Source of the DNA: Shewanella schlegeliana
GTDB taxonomy: Bacteria; Pseudomonadota; Gammaproteobacteria; Enterobacterales; Shewanellaceae
Length of the DNA stretch: 64,000 nucleotides
Assembly (NCBI RefSeq): GCF_016765635.1
Contig: NZ_JAESVD010000001.1
Location: forward strand, 62,001 to 126,000
Direction: 5' to 3'
A program made the translations under genes and the position numbers. The notes under the pieces are model-generated. The model was not told the origin of the DNA. It saw nothing but the letters and a program-made list of their open reading frames with translations, and searched no databases. This document shows, one piece after another, positions 44,210 to 52,967 of this stretch; position 1 is the stretch's first letter, and every line of letters starts with the position of its first letter.

Positions 44210-44460
44210 AAGAGCACCTGTTGCAGAGAAACATCGAATAACTGCTGTTCGAGTGATGATGGCGTTAGCCAATAGTTCTTATCTTTAATACAGGGTTCAT
44301 GCCAATCTTTATTGATTAGGTGGTTATTAGAGGTTTTTCATTAAACCTATTGATTTTTAATGAGATTTAAAGTGGTGTTTATTTGATTGAAATGTAGCTT
44401 TTTTCTGTGCGGTGAAATGACATCAGTTTATTCGCATATTGCGAATCAGAAAAAGAGAAG
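44210..44460. other. Leader of the flippase gene with a perfect inverted repeat
   Basis: No gene is present. ATTCGCA-TAT-TGCGAAT at 44430-44446 is a perfect 7-bp inverted repeat with a 3-base spacer, suitable for a dimeric regulator, and lies about 220 bases before the flippase start. The rest is AT-rich sequence without a clear promoter. Confidence 0.5.
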
Positions 44461-45274
44461 GGAAGAACAGGTTAAAGCTGAGAAGGTCCTAGGCCCTAGG
44501 AAAAGCAGGTTCTAGGTAAAAGCTAAGACGATTAAAAGCCGAAACAAGCAGAGATGGACAAGCTAAGACGGACGAGCTAAGACAGAACGGCCTGTGGCCT
44601 TACGGAACGTTCGCAGGCTCACTCACGGAACGCTTCGCTGACGGTTGGGAGCTAAGAAGGGCGCTGCGCTTCTAGGATGCTAGGGCGTGGCTTCGCCACT
44701 TCGAGGACGCTGCGCTTCTAGGTTAAAGCAAAGACAGTACAAGCTAAGACGGAAAAGCGGAATGGCCTGCGGCCTTACGGTGGACGGAACGTTCGTGGGC
44801 TCACTCACGGAACGCTTCGCTGACGCTAAAAGCAAAGACGATTAAAAGCCGAAACAAGCAGAGATGGACAAGCTAAGACAGAACGGCCTGAGGTCTTACG
44901 GAACGTTCGCAGGCTCACTCACGGAACGCTTCGCTGACGGTTGGGAGCTAAGAAGGGCGCTGCGCTTCTAGGATGCTAGGGCGTGGCTTCGCCACTTCGA
45001 GGACGCTGCGCTTCTAGGTTAAAGCAAAGACAGTACAAGCTGAGACGGAAAAGCGGAATGGCCTGCGGCCTTACGGTGGACGGAACGTTCGTGGGCTCAC
45101 TCACGGAACGCTTCGCTGACGGTAAAAGCTAAGAGGGAAAGCATGAATGAAAGAGAAAGAACTTGGAGTAGATGAAAGATCAAAGGTATCGCCTGTCTCG
45201 CTTTTGATTTCCTAGCAGCAAAGCGTCCTCATAGTGAGCTTGCGAACGTCCTAGAGCCTAGAACCTAGAACCTA
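44461..45274. repeat. Largest mosaic element, with about 300-base tandem duplication
   Basis: Over 800 bases of repeat words lie between the flippase and polymerase genes. A block starting near 44518 is duplicated from about 44826 (offset 310, falling to 296 after a 14-base difference) and ends near 45125. Each copy contains GAACGGCCTG, GGAACGTTCGCAGGCTCACTC, GCTTCGC, GCTAAGAAGGGCGCTGCGC, GGCGTGGCTTCGCCACTTCG and GGTTAAAGCAAAGAC. The right end has the conserved TTTTGATTTCCTAGCAG tail and closes with CTAGAACCTA words that encode the last codons and stop of the polymerase gene. Confidence 0.88.
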
Positions 45275-46519
45275 TCCCCTAGAACCTTCTTTTAAAGCAG
45301 CGCCGACAATGACGAGTCCTGGCCAGAATAGATAGGCCAGGATCTCTAGATTCTCTCCGAAGGTATATAAAAACAACTGAAAGATGACCGAGACAGCGAC
45401 TGCGCTCAGTGCCGAATGAAAAAGGGTTTTAAGTAGAGCCAACAGGCTTATAAGTAGCGGAACGGCTAAGGCGATAGCGCCCACAATACCTTTAACAAAC
45501 AGTAAACCATACCAAGTGTGGTGCGAGCCTATCGGCATATACTCCACTAGGTGTGGGCCGCGCTCAACAATGCCGTGCCCCCAGACTACCGCCTCATTTG
45601 CCCAGCGCTCGAGGGCAATATTAGCAAGCTCTTGCCGTACTCTGGTTGAGCCTGCTCGAGCGGCTTTAAAGGCTTCTACGCTCTGTTGCATCTTCTCGAC
45701 AACATAAAGGCCAGAGCCGCCAAGCCCTAGTAATAGTGGGCTGGCAATAAGGTAAATCCATGGGGAACGATACCAGCGGATAAACATAAAAAAGCCGATG
45801 AGTAGTAGATAACACACTAAGGCTAAACGAGACTGCGACAACAAGACCATACAAAAACTGCCAGCAAAGCCATAAAACTTAAATCGTTTGGATTTCTCTT
45901 GAATAGCAAACGTAAAAAAAAGATTACCGATCATACCTAAGGCCGGCGCCCAAGGGGTAAATAGTCTCCATCTAGGTAGGCCACTAGCTGGGTCTATCTC
46001 ATATAGGCTGACATTGAAAAACTCAGGTCCAGGGCCACCAATAATGCTTAATGGCGAGGTGTATAGAGTGCTTGGGAGCTTAATTATCCAAGCGAGTATG
46101 AAGATTGGCAGCAATATCAGTGTATGTTTGCAGACGATACAACAGGCGCGGTAAATAAGTTCAGGGCGAATCTGCAGGCTGCCCAAGAGTGGAAATATGG
46201 CCAACAGTGCCCAACCTTTTGCCCAGCCGATACTGGATTTAATCAGTTTGGCTAGGCCTAAATCATGGGTTAGATGGCCTATCACTAGAGCGAGTAACAT
46301 GACACCCATAGCGATAATCCAACAGACTTGTGTTTTGCTGATGCTATAGCTTTTTTTATCTAACAATACTCGCTTTACCATGCGTAGCAGTAGTATCCAG
46401 GCAATAACCGGGGCGACGAGATACATAGCACCTAAAACCCAGAACAGATAGGTGCCAGTAATCGCACGCCAGATGATTACTTCGTCAGAATTTTCTGGAG
46501 TATAGGTTTGCGGATCCAT
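45272..46519 (-). CDS. O-antigen ligase/polymerase family membrane protein (Wzy-like)
   Basis: This 415-residue, roughly 12-helix protein has a large periplasmic loop. The segment QELANIALERWANEAVVWGHG, given here in part, followed by SHHTWYGLLFVKGIVG near 340-355, matches the Wzy_C superfamily H-x-x-W/Y region. It probably polymerises the second polysaccharide. Its start lies 43 bases inside the end of the chain-length gene, so translation is coupled. The C-terminal residues KEGSRG and the TAG stop are encoded in the adjoining repeat element. Confidence 0.8.
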   Translation of the reverse strand: MDPQTYTPENSDEVIIWRAITGTYLFWVLGAMYLVAPVIAWILLLRMVKRVLLDKKSYSISKTQVCWIIAMGVMLLALVIGHLTHDLGLAKLIKSSIGWAKGWALLAIFPLLGSLQIRPELIYRACCIVCKHTLILLPIFILAWIIKLPSTLYTSPLSIIGGPGPEFFNVSLYEIDPASGLPRWRLFTPWAPALGMIGNLFFTFAIQEKSKRFKFYGFAGSFCMVLLSQSRLALVCYLLLIGFFMFIRWYRSPWIYLIASPLLLGLGGSGLYVVEKMQQSVEAFKAARAGSTRVRQELANIALERWANEAVVWGHGIVERGPHLVEYMPIGSHHTWYGLLFVKGIVGAIALAVPLLISLLALLKTLFHSALSAVAVSVIFQLFLYTFGENLEILAYLFWPGLVIVGAALKEGSRG

Positions 46520-47886
46520 AGCATTCCCATCCCTGCAATCAATGAAATTGAAGCCGCCACGCCACCAACAATGGCCAATAGCGAGCGCAAGTTATCGGGC
46601 TTTTCTGCTAATGTCGGAGACGCCATTAGTTGCAGTAACGGATAGGCTGCGTAGATATCGGCTTTACCTAAGTCCATTTTTGCCAGTGCGGAAGTAAACA
46701 CCGCCGTTGCGACTTGATGTTCTCGCTGCAGGCCTTCGAGTTTGGCTGCATCGTCATTGCTGTCGTTGAACCGATGATCCCAATCATGGATTTGCTCGGA
46801 TAGGGCATCAATTCTATGTCTAAGACCTTCGGCTTTAGTATTGAGCGAGAGTAACTCTTGCATAAGCTGAGCACGACCGTCTAAATCATCAGCCGATAGC
46901 ATCAGCATCAGACGTTTATCGTTATAGCCAAGCAGAATTTTACAGCGTTTACTCAGCGCGCTAAGAATTGAGGATTGCTCATTTTTATAGGTCACGACTT
47001 TCGGGTGACGCTTGCCAAAGCGGCTGCTGTACTCGGCAAGCGTCGCAGTGACATTGGTATAGCTGATGAGTAGTTGTTGAAAAAGCTGATCATTTTTCAA
47101 GGTTAGTAATCCCGCCGCCTGTTTTGGCGTTAAGCTTAGGTGGATCTCCAACATTTTTTGGCTGGCTTTTACGCCTTGTAGCTCAGAGACTAAATTGACT
47201 TTGTTATGTCTCAGTCTCTCCATGGTTAAGGCTAGCTCTTTGAATTGATCCAGTGACACTAATCCGTGTATCGATTGAAACTCGAGTAACTTTTCCTGAG
47301 TTAAATTCACTTTATTGGCAAAGGTTGCCATGCCAACTCGGATAGCATCTTCTCGCTGCTCAATTTCATCCCGACGAAGTTCAGCTAACAGTGCCTGTAG
47401 GCTGTGATAGTGGGCCCAGGCTTTTTGTTGTGCGCCCTTGGCCGTTGAGCCTTTGATACTGAACTGCATGATCCCGGTTTGGTTAGGGAGTTTTAATTTT
47501 GGCATGCCATATTCACTGCTTTTAAGGTGCAGTGTTTTTGCAGCGGCATTAACTAGCGTTTTACTCGTTGCAATAGACTTGTAATTGACCCTAGGATCGA
47601 TTGCGCTACTTGCATAAGGAGAGTTGGTAGAGCTATTAGCTTGCCCCACACTATCTAGGCTAACTAAGGCCCCAGCACCTGCTCCGGGCAAAATAAGCGT
47701 CCATTGACTGACGTAACGGCTTGGGCTCAAAACTGTAAATAACAGCACCAAAAACCAGATGCTAAGCAGTAGTAGCGAGGTGACGATGAGATAGGCACGC
47801 TTTCTCTTTTGAGCTGACAGTTGACTACCGTTTACAAAGTAGTGCTTTAACCATAAAAGAGGTCTGTAGGAGTGTTGAGTTTTCAT
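46477..47886 (-). CDS. GumC/Wzz-type chain-length and export protein
   Basis: This 469-residue polysaccharide co-polymerase has TM1 near residues 30-52 (LLLLSIWFLVLLFTVL), a long periplasmic coiled coil with helices such as REDAIRVGMATFANKVNLTQ, the PDNLRSLLAIVGG stretch before TM2 (about 435-455) and a very short C-terminus, without a Wzc-type kinase domain. AAGGAGG gives a 5-base spacing to the second of two adjacent ATG codons, so 47886 is preferred over 47889. It partners the Wza protein upstream. Confidence 0.88.
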   Translation of the reverse strand: MKTQHSYRPLLWLKHYFVNGSQLSAQKRKRAYLIVTSLLLLSIWFLVLLFTVLSPSRYVSQWTLILPGAGAGALVSLDSVGQANSSTNSPYASSAIDPRVNYKSIATSKTLVNAAAKTLHLKSSEYGMPKLKLPNQTGIMQFSIKGSTAKGAQQKAWAHYHSLQALLAELRRDEIEQREDAIRVGMATFANKVNLTQEKLLEFQSIHGLVSLDQFKELALTMERLRHNKVNLVSELQGVKASQKMLEIHLSLTPKQAAGLLTLKNDQLFQQLLISYTNVTATLAEYSSRFGKRHPKVVTYKNEQSSILSALSKRCKILLGYNDKRLMLMLSADDLDGRAQLMQELLSLNTKAEGLRHRIDALSEQIHDWDHRFNDSNDDAAKLEGLQREHQVATAVFTSALAKMDLGKADIYAAYPLLQLMASPTLAEKPDNLRSLLAIVGGVAASISLIAGMGMLWIRKPILQKILTK

Positions 47887-47910
47887 CATAACCTCCTTGT
47901 AGCGCTTCTA

Positions 47911-49200
47911 TTACAGCAACTCTAGCAGAGTAGCTGGTACGAGTACTTCGGTGATTGAACGCGCAATTTCTCGAATATTGGTCACGCGTGAGTCATAACA
48001 AGCGATCCCATCACCCGGCATTAAGATAGGGTTCATACCCGTTTCCCAAGAGTGTCTGATTAAGCTATCCATTGAGCGTTCTACAACATCGACTTGGGCG
48101 GTTAACGGGTTCTTGGTTATCAGTAGTAAATAGCGACTCGCATTGGTTGACTGTGCGCCACCAACGCAGTTAGCTGCGATGGCACCGCTTAACAGTCGAG
48201 TACCGTATGGGAATCTAGTCGCATCGGTGTCGACAGCAGACTGTGCGTTACTGGATGCTGGCTGCGTTAGGTTAGATATAAAGACTCGAATACCCGGTGC
48301 AGTAATTTGTGACGGGCGGGCGAGCACATCATCAAAATAGTCATGTTGTGGTACATGAATATGATCTCCCGACATCAAGGTGAACTTGGGTACCGGGTAT
48401 CCATGGATCACACCGGATAGATCTAAAGTAAAGCTATGTTGGCCTCTGAACACTGTAATTGCAGAGATATTAGCATCGGGACGCACTCCGCCCGATGCTC
48501 GTAGCGCCGATGCAATAGTACGTTTAGCTGCTTGATCGCCACTGTGGTCACCATCATCATCGATAATCTCAAGGTCAGATTTTTTATTGACTTGGTGCTG
48601 ACCAGGTTCAAATACGCCTCCCGATACCGTGATTTCAACCGGTGCCCACTTCAGGGGAGTAATGCTTATACGCACGCTGTTCTTAAGCATAAACTCCTCA
48701 TCGACTAGGTATTGCTGAATTGAGCTTGTTAGCTGTGCAATATCAAGCCCCTTGGCATGGATAGGCTCTAGGTAAGGCAGGTAGATATAGCCATCGTTAT
48801 TGACTTCGACATCGCCGCTAAACTCCTCGCCATTGAGTACTCTGATCTTAAGTCTATCACCTACCGATAAGCGGATATTTTGAGGCAGATGCAGTGGTTG
48901 CTGTGACTGGCCTGCATGCATTAACCAAGTGTTGCCCATTGTGCTATCGGTTCTTGCTGTGTTGAAGCTAGCGGCTTTGGCGCCGTTTTTACTGCGCATG
49001 TAGGGAGTGTTACGATCATAAAAGTGGCACTGAGTCATATTGTCATTGTTATTACCGTTGCAGATAGCAGCCTCTTCAGGGTGATGAGGCGTAACGCAAG
49101 CGGTAAGTAGCAGTATAGAGAGACTACTGATAAACCCGAGAGTGCTCTTCGCTTGCTGCATTTTTTTGTGCTTAGTAACAATGGCTTGATTTAGACTCAT
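47911..49200 (-). CDS. Wza-like polysaccharide export lipoprotein
   Basis: Outer-membrane export channel component. The 429-residue protein has a lipoprotein signal with lipobox LLTAC (cysteine near residue 35), a Poly_export domain with LSVGDRLKIRVLNGEEFSGD near 105-124, then SLBB-like segments such as ITVSGGVFEPGQHQV. The N-terminal extension before the signal is about 13 residues longer than usual (MSLNQAIVTKHKK); an internal ATG at residue 14 would give a standard signal, but AGGG precedes the first ATG. It lies 12 bases after the STAS gene, indicating one operon. Confidence 0.88.
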   Translation of the reverse strand: MSLNQAIVTKHKKMQQAKSTLGFISSLSILLLTACVTPHHPEEAAICNGNNNDNMTQCHFYDRNTPYMRSKNGAKAASFNTARTDSTMGNTWLMHAGQSQQPLHLPQNIRLSVGDRLKIRVLNGEEFSGDVEVNNDGYIYLPYLEPIHAKGLDIAQLTSSIQQYLVDEEFMLKNSVRISITPLKWAPVEITVSGGVFEPGQHQVNKKSDLEIIDDDGDHSGDQAAKRTIASALRASGGVRPDANISAITVFRGQHSFTLDLSGVIHGYPVPKFTLMSGDHIHVPQHDYFDDVLARPSQITAPGIRVFISNLTQPASSNAQSAVDTDATRFPYGTRLLSGAIAANCVGGAQSTNASRYLLLITKNPLTAQVDVVERSMDSLIRHSWETGMNPILMPGDGIACYDSRVTNIREIARSITEVLVPATLLELL

Positions 49201-49212
49201 AACAGTGCCCTC

Positions 49213-49578
49213 TTAATGCGCTGCTTGGCTTTTGCTAAGCTCATTACAGATATAATCGACTGCCGCCGCTTCATCTTCATAGATAGTGAAAATCTGATGT
49301 AAACGAGTGAGCTCAATGAGCGAACGCACACCAGCGGTAGGTGACAGCAGGACAATCTCACCATCTTCTTGCTCTACACGTTTTAAGGCGGAGATCAGTA
49401 CTGATAGGCCGCTTGAGTCGATATATTCCACCTTATGCAGGTCAATCACTAGCTGGGTCATTCCTGCGTCTATTTGCTGTAATATTGCAGCTCTGAGTGT
49501 CGGCGTTTGCGTCATTATCACTTCAACAGGCAGAGTGATCTTGCATGCATTGTTTTGTGGTAATTGAGAGAAAGTCAT
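49213..49578 (-). CDS. STAS-domain anti-sigma-factor antagonist (SpoIIAA/RsbV/SypA-like)
   Basis: This 121-residue single STAS domain has VIDLHKVEYIDSSGLSVLISALK near residues 45-67, given in part: the DSSGL loop contains the serine normally phosphorylated by an RsbW-type kinase. Such proteins switch partners according to phosphorylation. Upstream genes encode a matching kinase and a PP2C phosphatase, so all three partners are encoded. It is the first gene behind the sigma-54 promoter at 49663-49678 and is immediately followed by wza, an arrangement recalling SypA at the head of the Vibrio fischeri syp locus. Confidence 0.92.
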   Translation of the reverse strand: MTFSQLPQNNACKITLPVEVIMTQTPTLRAAILQQIDAGMTQLVIDLHKVEYIDSSGLSVLISALKRVEQEDGEIVLLSPTAGVRSLIELTRLHQIFTIYEDEAAAVDYICNELSKSQAAH

Positions 49579-50158
49579 ATCGCCATCCTTAAAAATGCGT
49601 TTGGCATTTTGCGTGGGTTATCAAACAGGCATAGAGTTTATTAACTCTTTGCTTACTAATAATGCAAACCCAGTGCCAAAACCTATCTGTATGTATTTAT
49701 TGCTTTTACTGTTAAATTTAAGCTCTCTTTGGCTAATTTAAATCTGGGATCTTTATTTGCGATGCAAAATGGGAACTGGCTGAGAAGGGCGCTTCGCTTA
49801 TAGAGCGTGACGATGTCACTTCGAGAGCGTCGCGTTGCGACTTCTAGGCTCTAGGACCTAGGACCTAGGACTTAGGAAAAGCGGAGACGGTAAAAGCTGA
49901 GAAGGTCCTAGATCCTAGGAAAAGCAGGTGCTAGGTAAAAGCAAAGACAATTAAAAGTCGGAACAAGCTATGGCGGAACAAGCTGAGACGGAAAAGCTGA
50001 AAACAACAAAGACGAATAAGCGACCGTAGGGAAGAACAGCAAGCTCAAAGGTAGTGCCTGCCTCGCTTTTGATTTCCTAGTAGCGAAGCGTCCTAGAACC
50101 TTGTTTATTCAGTCCGTCCTCTAAGCGAAGCGCCCTAGGTCCTAGCTCCTACTTTTAA
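49579..50158. other. 580-base region: sigma-54 promoter, inverted repeat and mosaic element
   Basis: Near the STAS gene it holds the sigma-54 promoter (49663-49678, - strand) and an inverted repeat TTTGC-GAT-GCAAA at 49756-49768. From about 49780 to 50155 it is a mosaic element with GGCGCTTCGCTTATAG, GTCGCGTTGCGAC, several CTAGGAC words, GCTGAGAAGG, the TTTTGATTTCCTAG tail and CTAAGCGAAGCGCCCTAGG. The element separates the kinase gene from the STAS gene. Confidence 0.8.
49663..49678 (-). promoter_or_regulatory. Sigma-54 promoter of the STAS-wza operon
   Basis: On the - strand the sequence is TGGCAC-TGGGT-TTGCA, a full match to the conserved -24 (TGGCAC) and -12 (TTGCA) boxes with the required 5-base spacer. 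Transcription would start near 49652, giving a leader of about 75 bases before the STAS gene. The sigma-54 activator encoded at 56639 is the obvious candidate regulator. Confidence 0.88.
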
Positions 50159-50548
50159 TTAAACCGCGATACTAAACTGCAGATGAGTACCGGCGACGGT
50201 CTCTTGAATGCGAACGCTATCCATCCAACTTTTGATGATCCAAAGGCCTCTTCCTGAAACGGCGTCTGCTGGTGGGCAATCTGTTGGAGGCGTCAATGGC
50301 TGCATCTGAGAGTTATCCAGCAGATCGATAACTATCTGCTGATGGTCGCAGTGCAAAACGATGATTAAAGAGTTTATTTTTGGCGCTGCATGAGTAAATA
50401 CATTAGAGACCGCTTCAAGGACGCAGGTGATCACTTTGAAGCGCTTAGTGTCGGATACCTGATTTTGTAGCATGAATTGCTCTATCTCTCTGCTTATGGA
50501 GTGGTTGGCAAAAATATTTCGATTTAGATTAAACTGTAGGCTATTCAT
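50159..50548 (-). CDS. RsbW-like anti-sigma/serine kinase (HATPase)
   Basis: This 129-residue GHKL ATPase has an N box in TCVLEAVSNVFTHAAP near residues 40-55, a G1-like LLDNSQ, and a G2 box in SGRGLWIIKSWMD near 97-109. It matches the anti-sigma-factor kinase family (HATPase_c_2). It probably phosphorylates the STAS protein encoded downstream. The G1 box is DxxDN rather than the usual DxGxG, which is common in this family. It lies 9 bases after the PP2C regulator gene; no dedicated sigma factor is encoded here, so its second partner may be non-sigma. Confidence 0.88.
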   Translation of the reverse strand: MNSLQFNLNRNIFANHSISREIEQFMLQNQVSDTKRFKVITCVLEAVSNVFTHAAPKINSLIIVLHCDHQQIVIDLLDNSQMQPLTPPTDCPPADAVSGRGLWIIKSWMDSVRIQETVAGTHLQFSIAV

Positions 50549-50557
50549 AGCGTTTCC

Positions 50558-51793
50558 TTACATTTGATAACCACAATGAGGCAAGTTGTTTGTGGCTGAA
50601 ATGAGCATTAGTGAGATATCGTCCTGGGCTTGCTTTTCTTGCCAAAGCTCAGTGCTATAGCTGAGGTAATGGAGCAGTTTTTCTGCCGGTAACGCTCTGG
50701 CATCACTCACGTTCTTCAGCAGTTTTGTCAGTCCAAAACTTCCAAATTTACTGTGCCTGCACTCATAGATCCCATCGGAGTAGAGCAGCAACTGCTCCTG
50801 TTTCTTTAGGCTGAAGTGCTGACTCTGATAACTGTGTTGTTTATCTATGCCTATAGGCAGTTGTGACTCGGTGTAGCTATCATCAATAAACTTGGCTCCC
50901 AAGGGGCTGACGATGATAGGTGATGGGTGGCCAGCATTGATGATTTCGACCTCTCCTGTTTTAGTATTGGCGATCCCGATAAGTAGTGTTGCAAAGCGGC
51001 CGCACTGCTCGGGGTCATCAAACTCTCGATTAAGCTTGTTAGTTATCCCGACTAAATCAAGTGACTGCCAGGCTTTTTGGCTGCTAGATAAATGATGCGC
51101 TAGGGTAAAGCTCAGCATCGATGCAGCCGTACCGTGTCCACTGACGTCCAATAGATAAAAGCCAATGTGTTGTTGGTCGATATTGAAGCATTGAAACAGA
51201 TCGCCGGCGAGATCTTGTGCTGGCTTAAATTCGGTGGTGACGCGCCAGCCTTCACTTAAGTCTGAGTTTTTGGGGAGTAGGGCGCGTTGCAGTTGAGCGG
51301 CGAGAGAAAGATCCTGTTTAAGGCAATTGAGGTAATCTTGCTCTTTTACTAGCATCTGGTTGAGTGCTTTATTGTGACTGGTTAGCTTTTGTTGCATCTC
51401 TATGATGCGCAGCCCGGCGAGAATTCTCACCTTCAGCACGCCGCTGTGAAAAGGTTTTGCGATAAAGTCGTCGGCACCAGACTCGATACCTTCAACGATA
51501 TGCGAGTTCTGGTTATTGCCAGTAAGCAGTATGGTATATGGCGAGCAAGGCATTGATTTTATGGTTTGACATAACTCGATGCCACTGATTTTTGGCATCA
51601 TCCAATCGGTGATCACCATATCCACATGTTCATGTTGAAGGTGTTTGATGGCCTCTTGAGCATTTGAAAAGCCTTGAGCGCAAAATCCCATGGAGTCGAG
51701 TAGATTTAGCAGTAAACAGCGTTCACTATCGCTGTCTTCCACCAGGATAATCTTATATTGCCTGACATGCTGTAAAGATAAAGGCGTTGTCAT
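50558..51793 (-). CDS. Response regulator with PP2C/SpoIIE phosphatase output (RsbU/SypE-like)
   Basis: This 411-residue protein has a receiver domain (IILVEDSDSERCLL; phospho-acceptor Asp63 in VITDWMMPKISG; IAKPF lysine), a coiled-coil linker near 130-165 and an active-looking PP2C domain with AQDLAGDLFQCF, YLLDVSGHGTAASML near 220-234 and YSDGIYE. The DxSGHG metal motif is intact. It should dephosphorylate the STAS protein when its receiver is activated, opposing the RsbW-like kinase. Unlike SypE it lacks its own kinase domain, which is encoded separately downstream. The hybrid kinase at 52967 is a plausible phospho-donor. Confidence 0.92.
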   Translation of the reverse strand: MTTPLSLQHVRQYKIILVEDSDSERCLLLNLLDSMGFCAQGFSNAQEAIKHLQHEHVDMVITDWMMPKISGIELCQTIKSMPCSPYTILLTGNNQNSHIVEGIESGADDFIAKPFHSGVLKVRILAGLRIIEMQQKLTSHNKALNQMLVKEQDYLNCLKQDLSLAAQLQRALLPKNSDLSEGWRVTTEFKPAQDLAGDLFQCFNIDQQHIGFYLLDVSGHGTAASMLSFTLAHHLSSSQKAWQSLDLVGITNKLNREFDDPEQCGRFATLLIGIANTKTGEVEIINAGHPSPIIVSPLGAKFIDDSYTESQLPIGIDKQHSYQSQHFSLKKQEQLLLYSDGIYECRHSKFGSFGLTKLLKNVSDARALPAEKLLHYLSYSTELWQEKQAQDDISLMLISATNNLPHCGYQM

Positions 51794-52103
51794 TGTCTTC
51801 CTCTCAACCTGCTCTCTTCATGGGTATGTGTAATAAAGCAAGCTCCATGCCAGACAGTGAACGATGGTAATGGCTGTGTATTAAGAAGTTTGTTGAACTG
51901 GGTGAACATCAAGCCATGTAATGGAGTAAGTGAGTTTGATAAGGCCTGTTGTTTATCAGGGATTGACTTTAAAGTATTGATTTAAAAAGTTTTTTGTGAC
52001 TAGGTCTGTTTGTTAAGCTGGTCGATATGCAAAGTCTTTTCACTGTGGCATAGGGATTGCTCTGAGTAACTAATAGCCTTAAACAGAATTGAGATCTAAT
52101 GCG
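51794..52103. other. 310-base divergent regulatory region
   Basis: It lies between the leftward partner-switch genes and the rightward sensor operon. It holds the sigma-54 promoter at 52046-52061 and, about 90-110 bases upstream of it, an inverted repeat TGATAA-N10-TTATCA (51937-51958) that could bind an activator. No mosaic repeat is present in this gap. Confidence 0.6.
52046..52061 (+). promoter_or_regulatory. Sigma-54 promoter of the PhnD-like/kinase operon
   Basis: TGGCAT-AGGGA-TTGCT has the GG and GC doublets at the correct 10-base interval and matches TGGCAY-N5-TTGCW completely. Transcription would start about 30 bases before the PhnD-like gene. Confidence 0.75.
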
Positions 52104-52967
52104 ATGTCTACCTTTAAATCATTGACTAAAGTTGCTGTTTTATATTGGTTTATGTTCATGCCCAACTATAGCTCGGCAACGGCTACAGGCAGCATAGAGC
52201 CTAAGGTGCTGACGTTTGGAGTCGTGCCACAGCAGGCGGCGAGCACCTTGGCAAAAGGCTGGTCTCCAGTGTTGGCGGAGTTATCGCAAAATGCGAATCT
52301 TAATTTGCAATTTGCAACGGCGCCGGACATTCCTACCTTTGAAATGCGTTTAGCCAAGGGAGAGTATGACATCGCCTATATGAACCCTTATCACTTTACC
52401 GTATTTCATGAATCTCCGGGTTATATCGCATTGGCGAAAGAGCAAGATAAATACCTCAAAGGCCTTATCGTTGTAAGAAAAGACTCTCCTATATCTAAAC
52501 TTAGCGATCTTAATGGCAAATCATTAGCCTTTCCTGCTCCAGCAGCCTTTGCGGCTAGTGTGATCCCTCGTGCGATTTTAAAACAACAGGGCATTGTTCA
52601 CAGTACCAAGTATGTCGGCTCCCATGACTCAGTTTATCTTGCTGTGGCTCAAGGTCTTGTTGATGCGGGCGGTGGTGTAGGCCGTACATTTAAAAATATG
52701 GACAGTGATGTCACTAAGCAGCTAAAGGTGCTTTGGAAAACCCCTGGGTATACTCCTCACGCTATCGCGACTCATCCGAGAGTCTCAAAGCAGAGTCGAG
52801 AGCAGTTGTTGCTTCAGTTGCAGGCTCTCTCAGCCACGAGTAAGGGGCGCGCTTTATTAAAGGGTTTAGGCTTTAGAGCTATGGAGGCTGCGCAAAGTAG
52901 TGATTGGGATGATGTTCGGGCACTGTCACTGAGTGAGCTTAACGAGCCACTAAAGGGGAGTCACTAG
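52104..52967 (+). CDS. PhnD-like periplasmic phosphate/phosphonate-type binding protein
   Basis: This 287-residue periplasmic-binding-protein fold has a signal peptide ending near YSSATA, then LTFGVVPQQAASTLAKGW, LAKGEYDIAYMNPYHFTVFHE near 85-105 in part, LIVVRKDSPISKLSDLNGKSLAF, and AVAQGLVDAGGGVGRTF near 185-201. It matches the PhnD family that binds phosphonate, phosphite or phosphate-like anions. No ABC permease or ATPase is nearby; instead its stop overlaps the GTG of a sensor kinase. It is therefore more likely a ligand-sensing partner of that kinase, as LuxP is for LuxQ or TorT for TorS. The start is ATG 52104; the frame opens from a TTG at 52089. Confidence 0.85.
   Translation: MSTFKSLTKVAVLYWFMFMPNYSSATATGSIEPKVLTFGVVPQQAASTLAKGWSPVLAELSQNANLNLQFATAPDIPTFEMRLAKGEYDIAYMNPYHFTVFHESPGYIALAKEQDKYLKGLIVVRKDSPISKLSDLNGKSLAFPAPAAFAASVIPRAILKQQGIVHSTKYVGSHDSVYLAVAQGLVDAGGGVGRTFKNMDSDVTKQLKVLWKTPGYTPHAIATHPRVSKQSREQLLLQLQALSATSKGRALLKGLGFRAMEAAQSSDWDDVRALSLSELNEPLKGSH

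Noticed and set aside
44461-45274. Insertion sequence or transposon in the long repeat gap
   Set aside because: No transposase frame or defined terminal repeats with target duplication can be seen; the content is short shuffled words.
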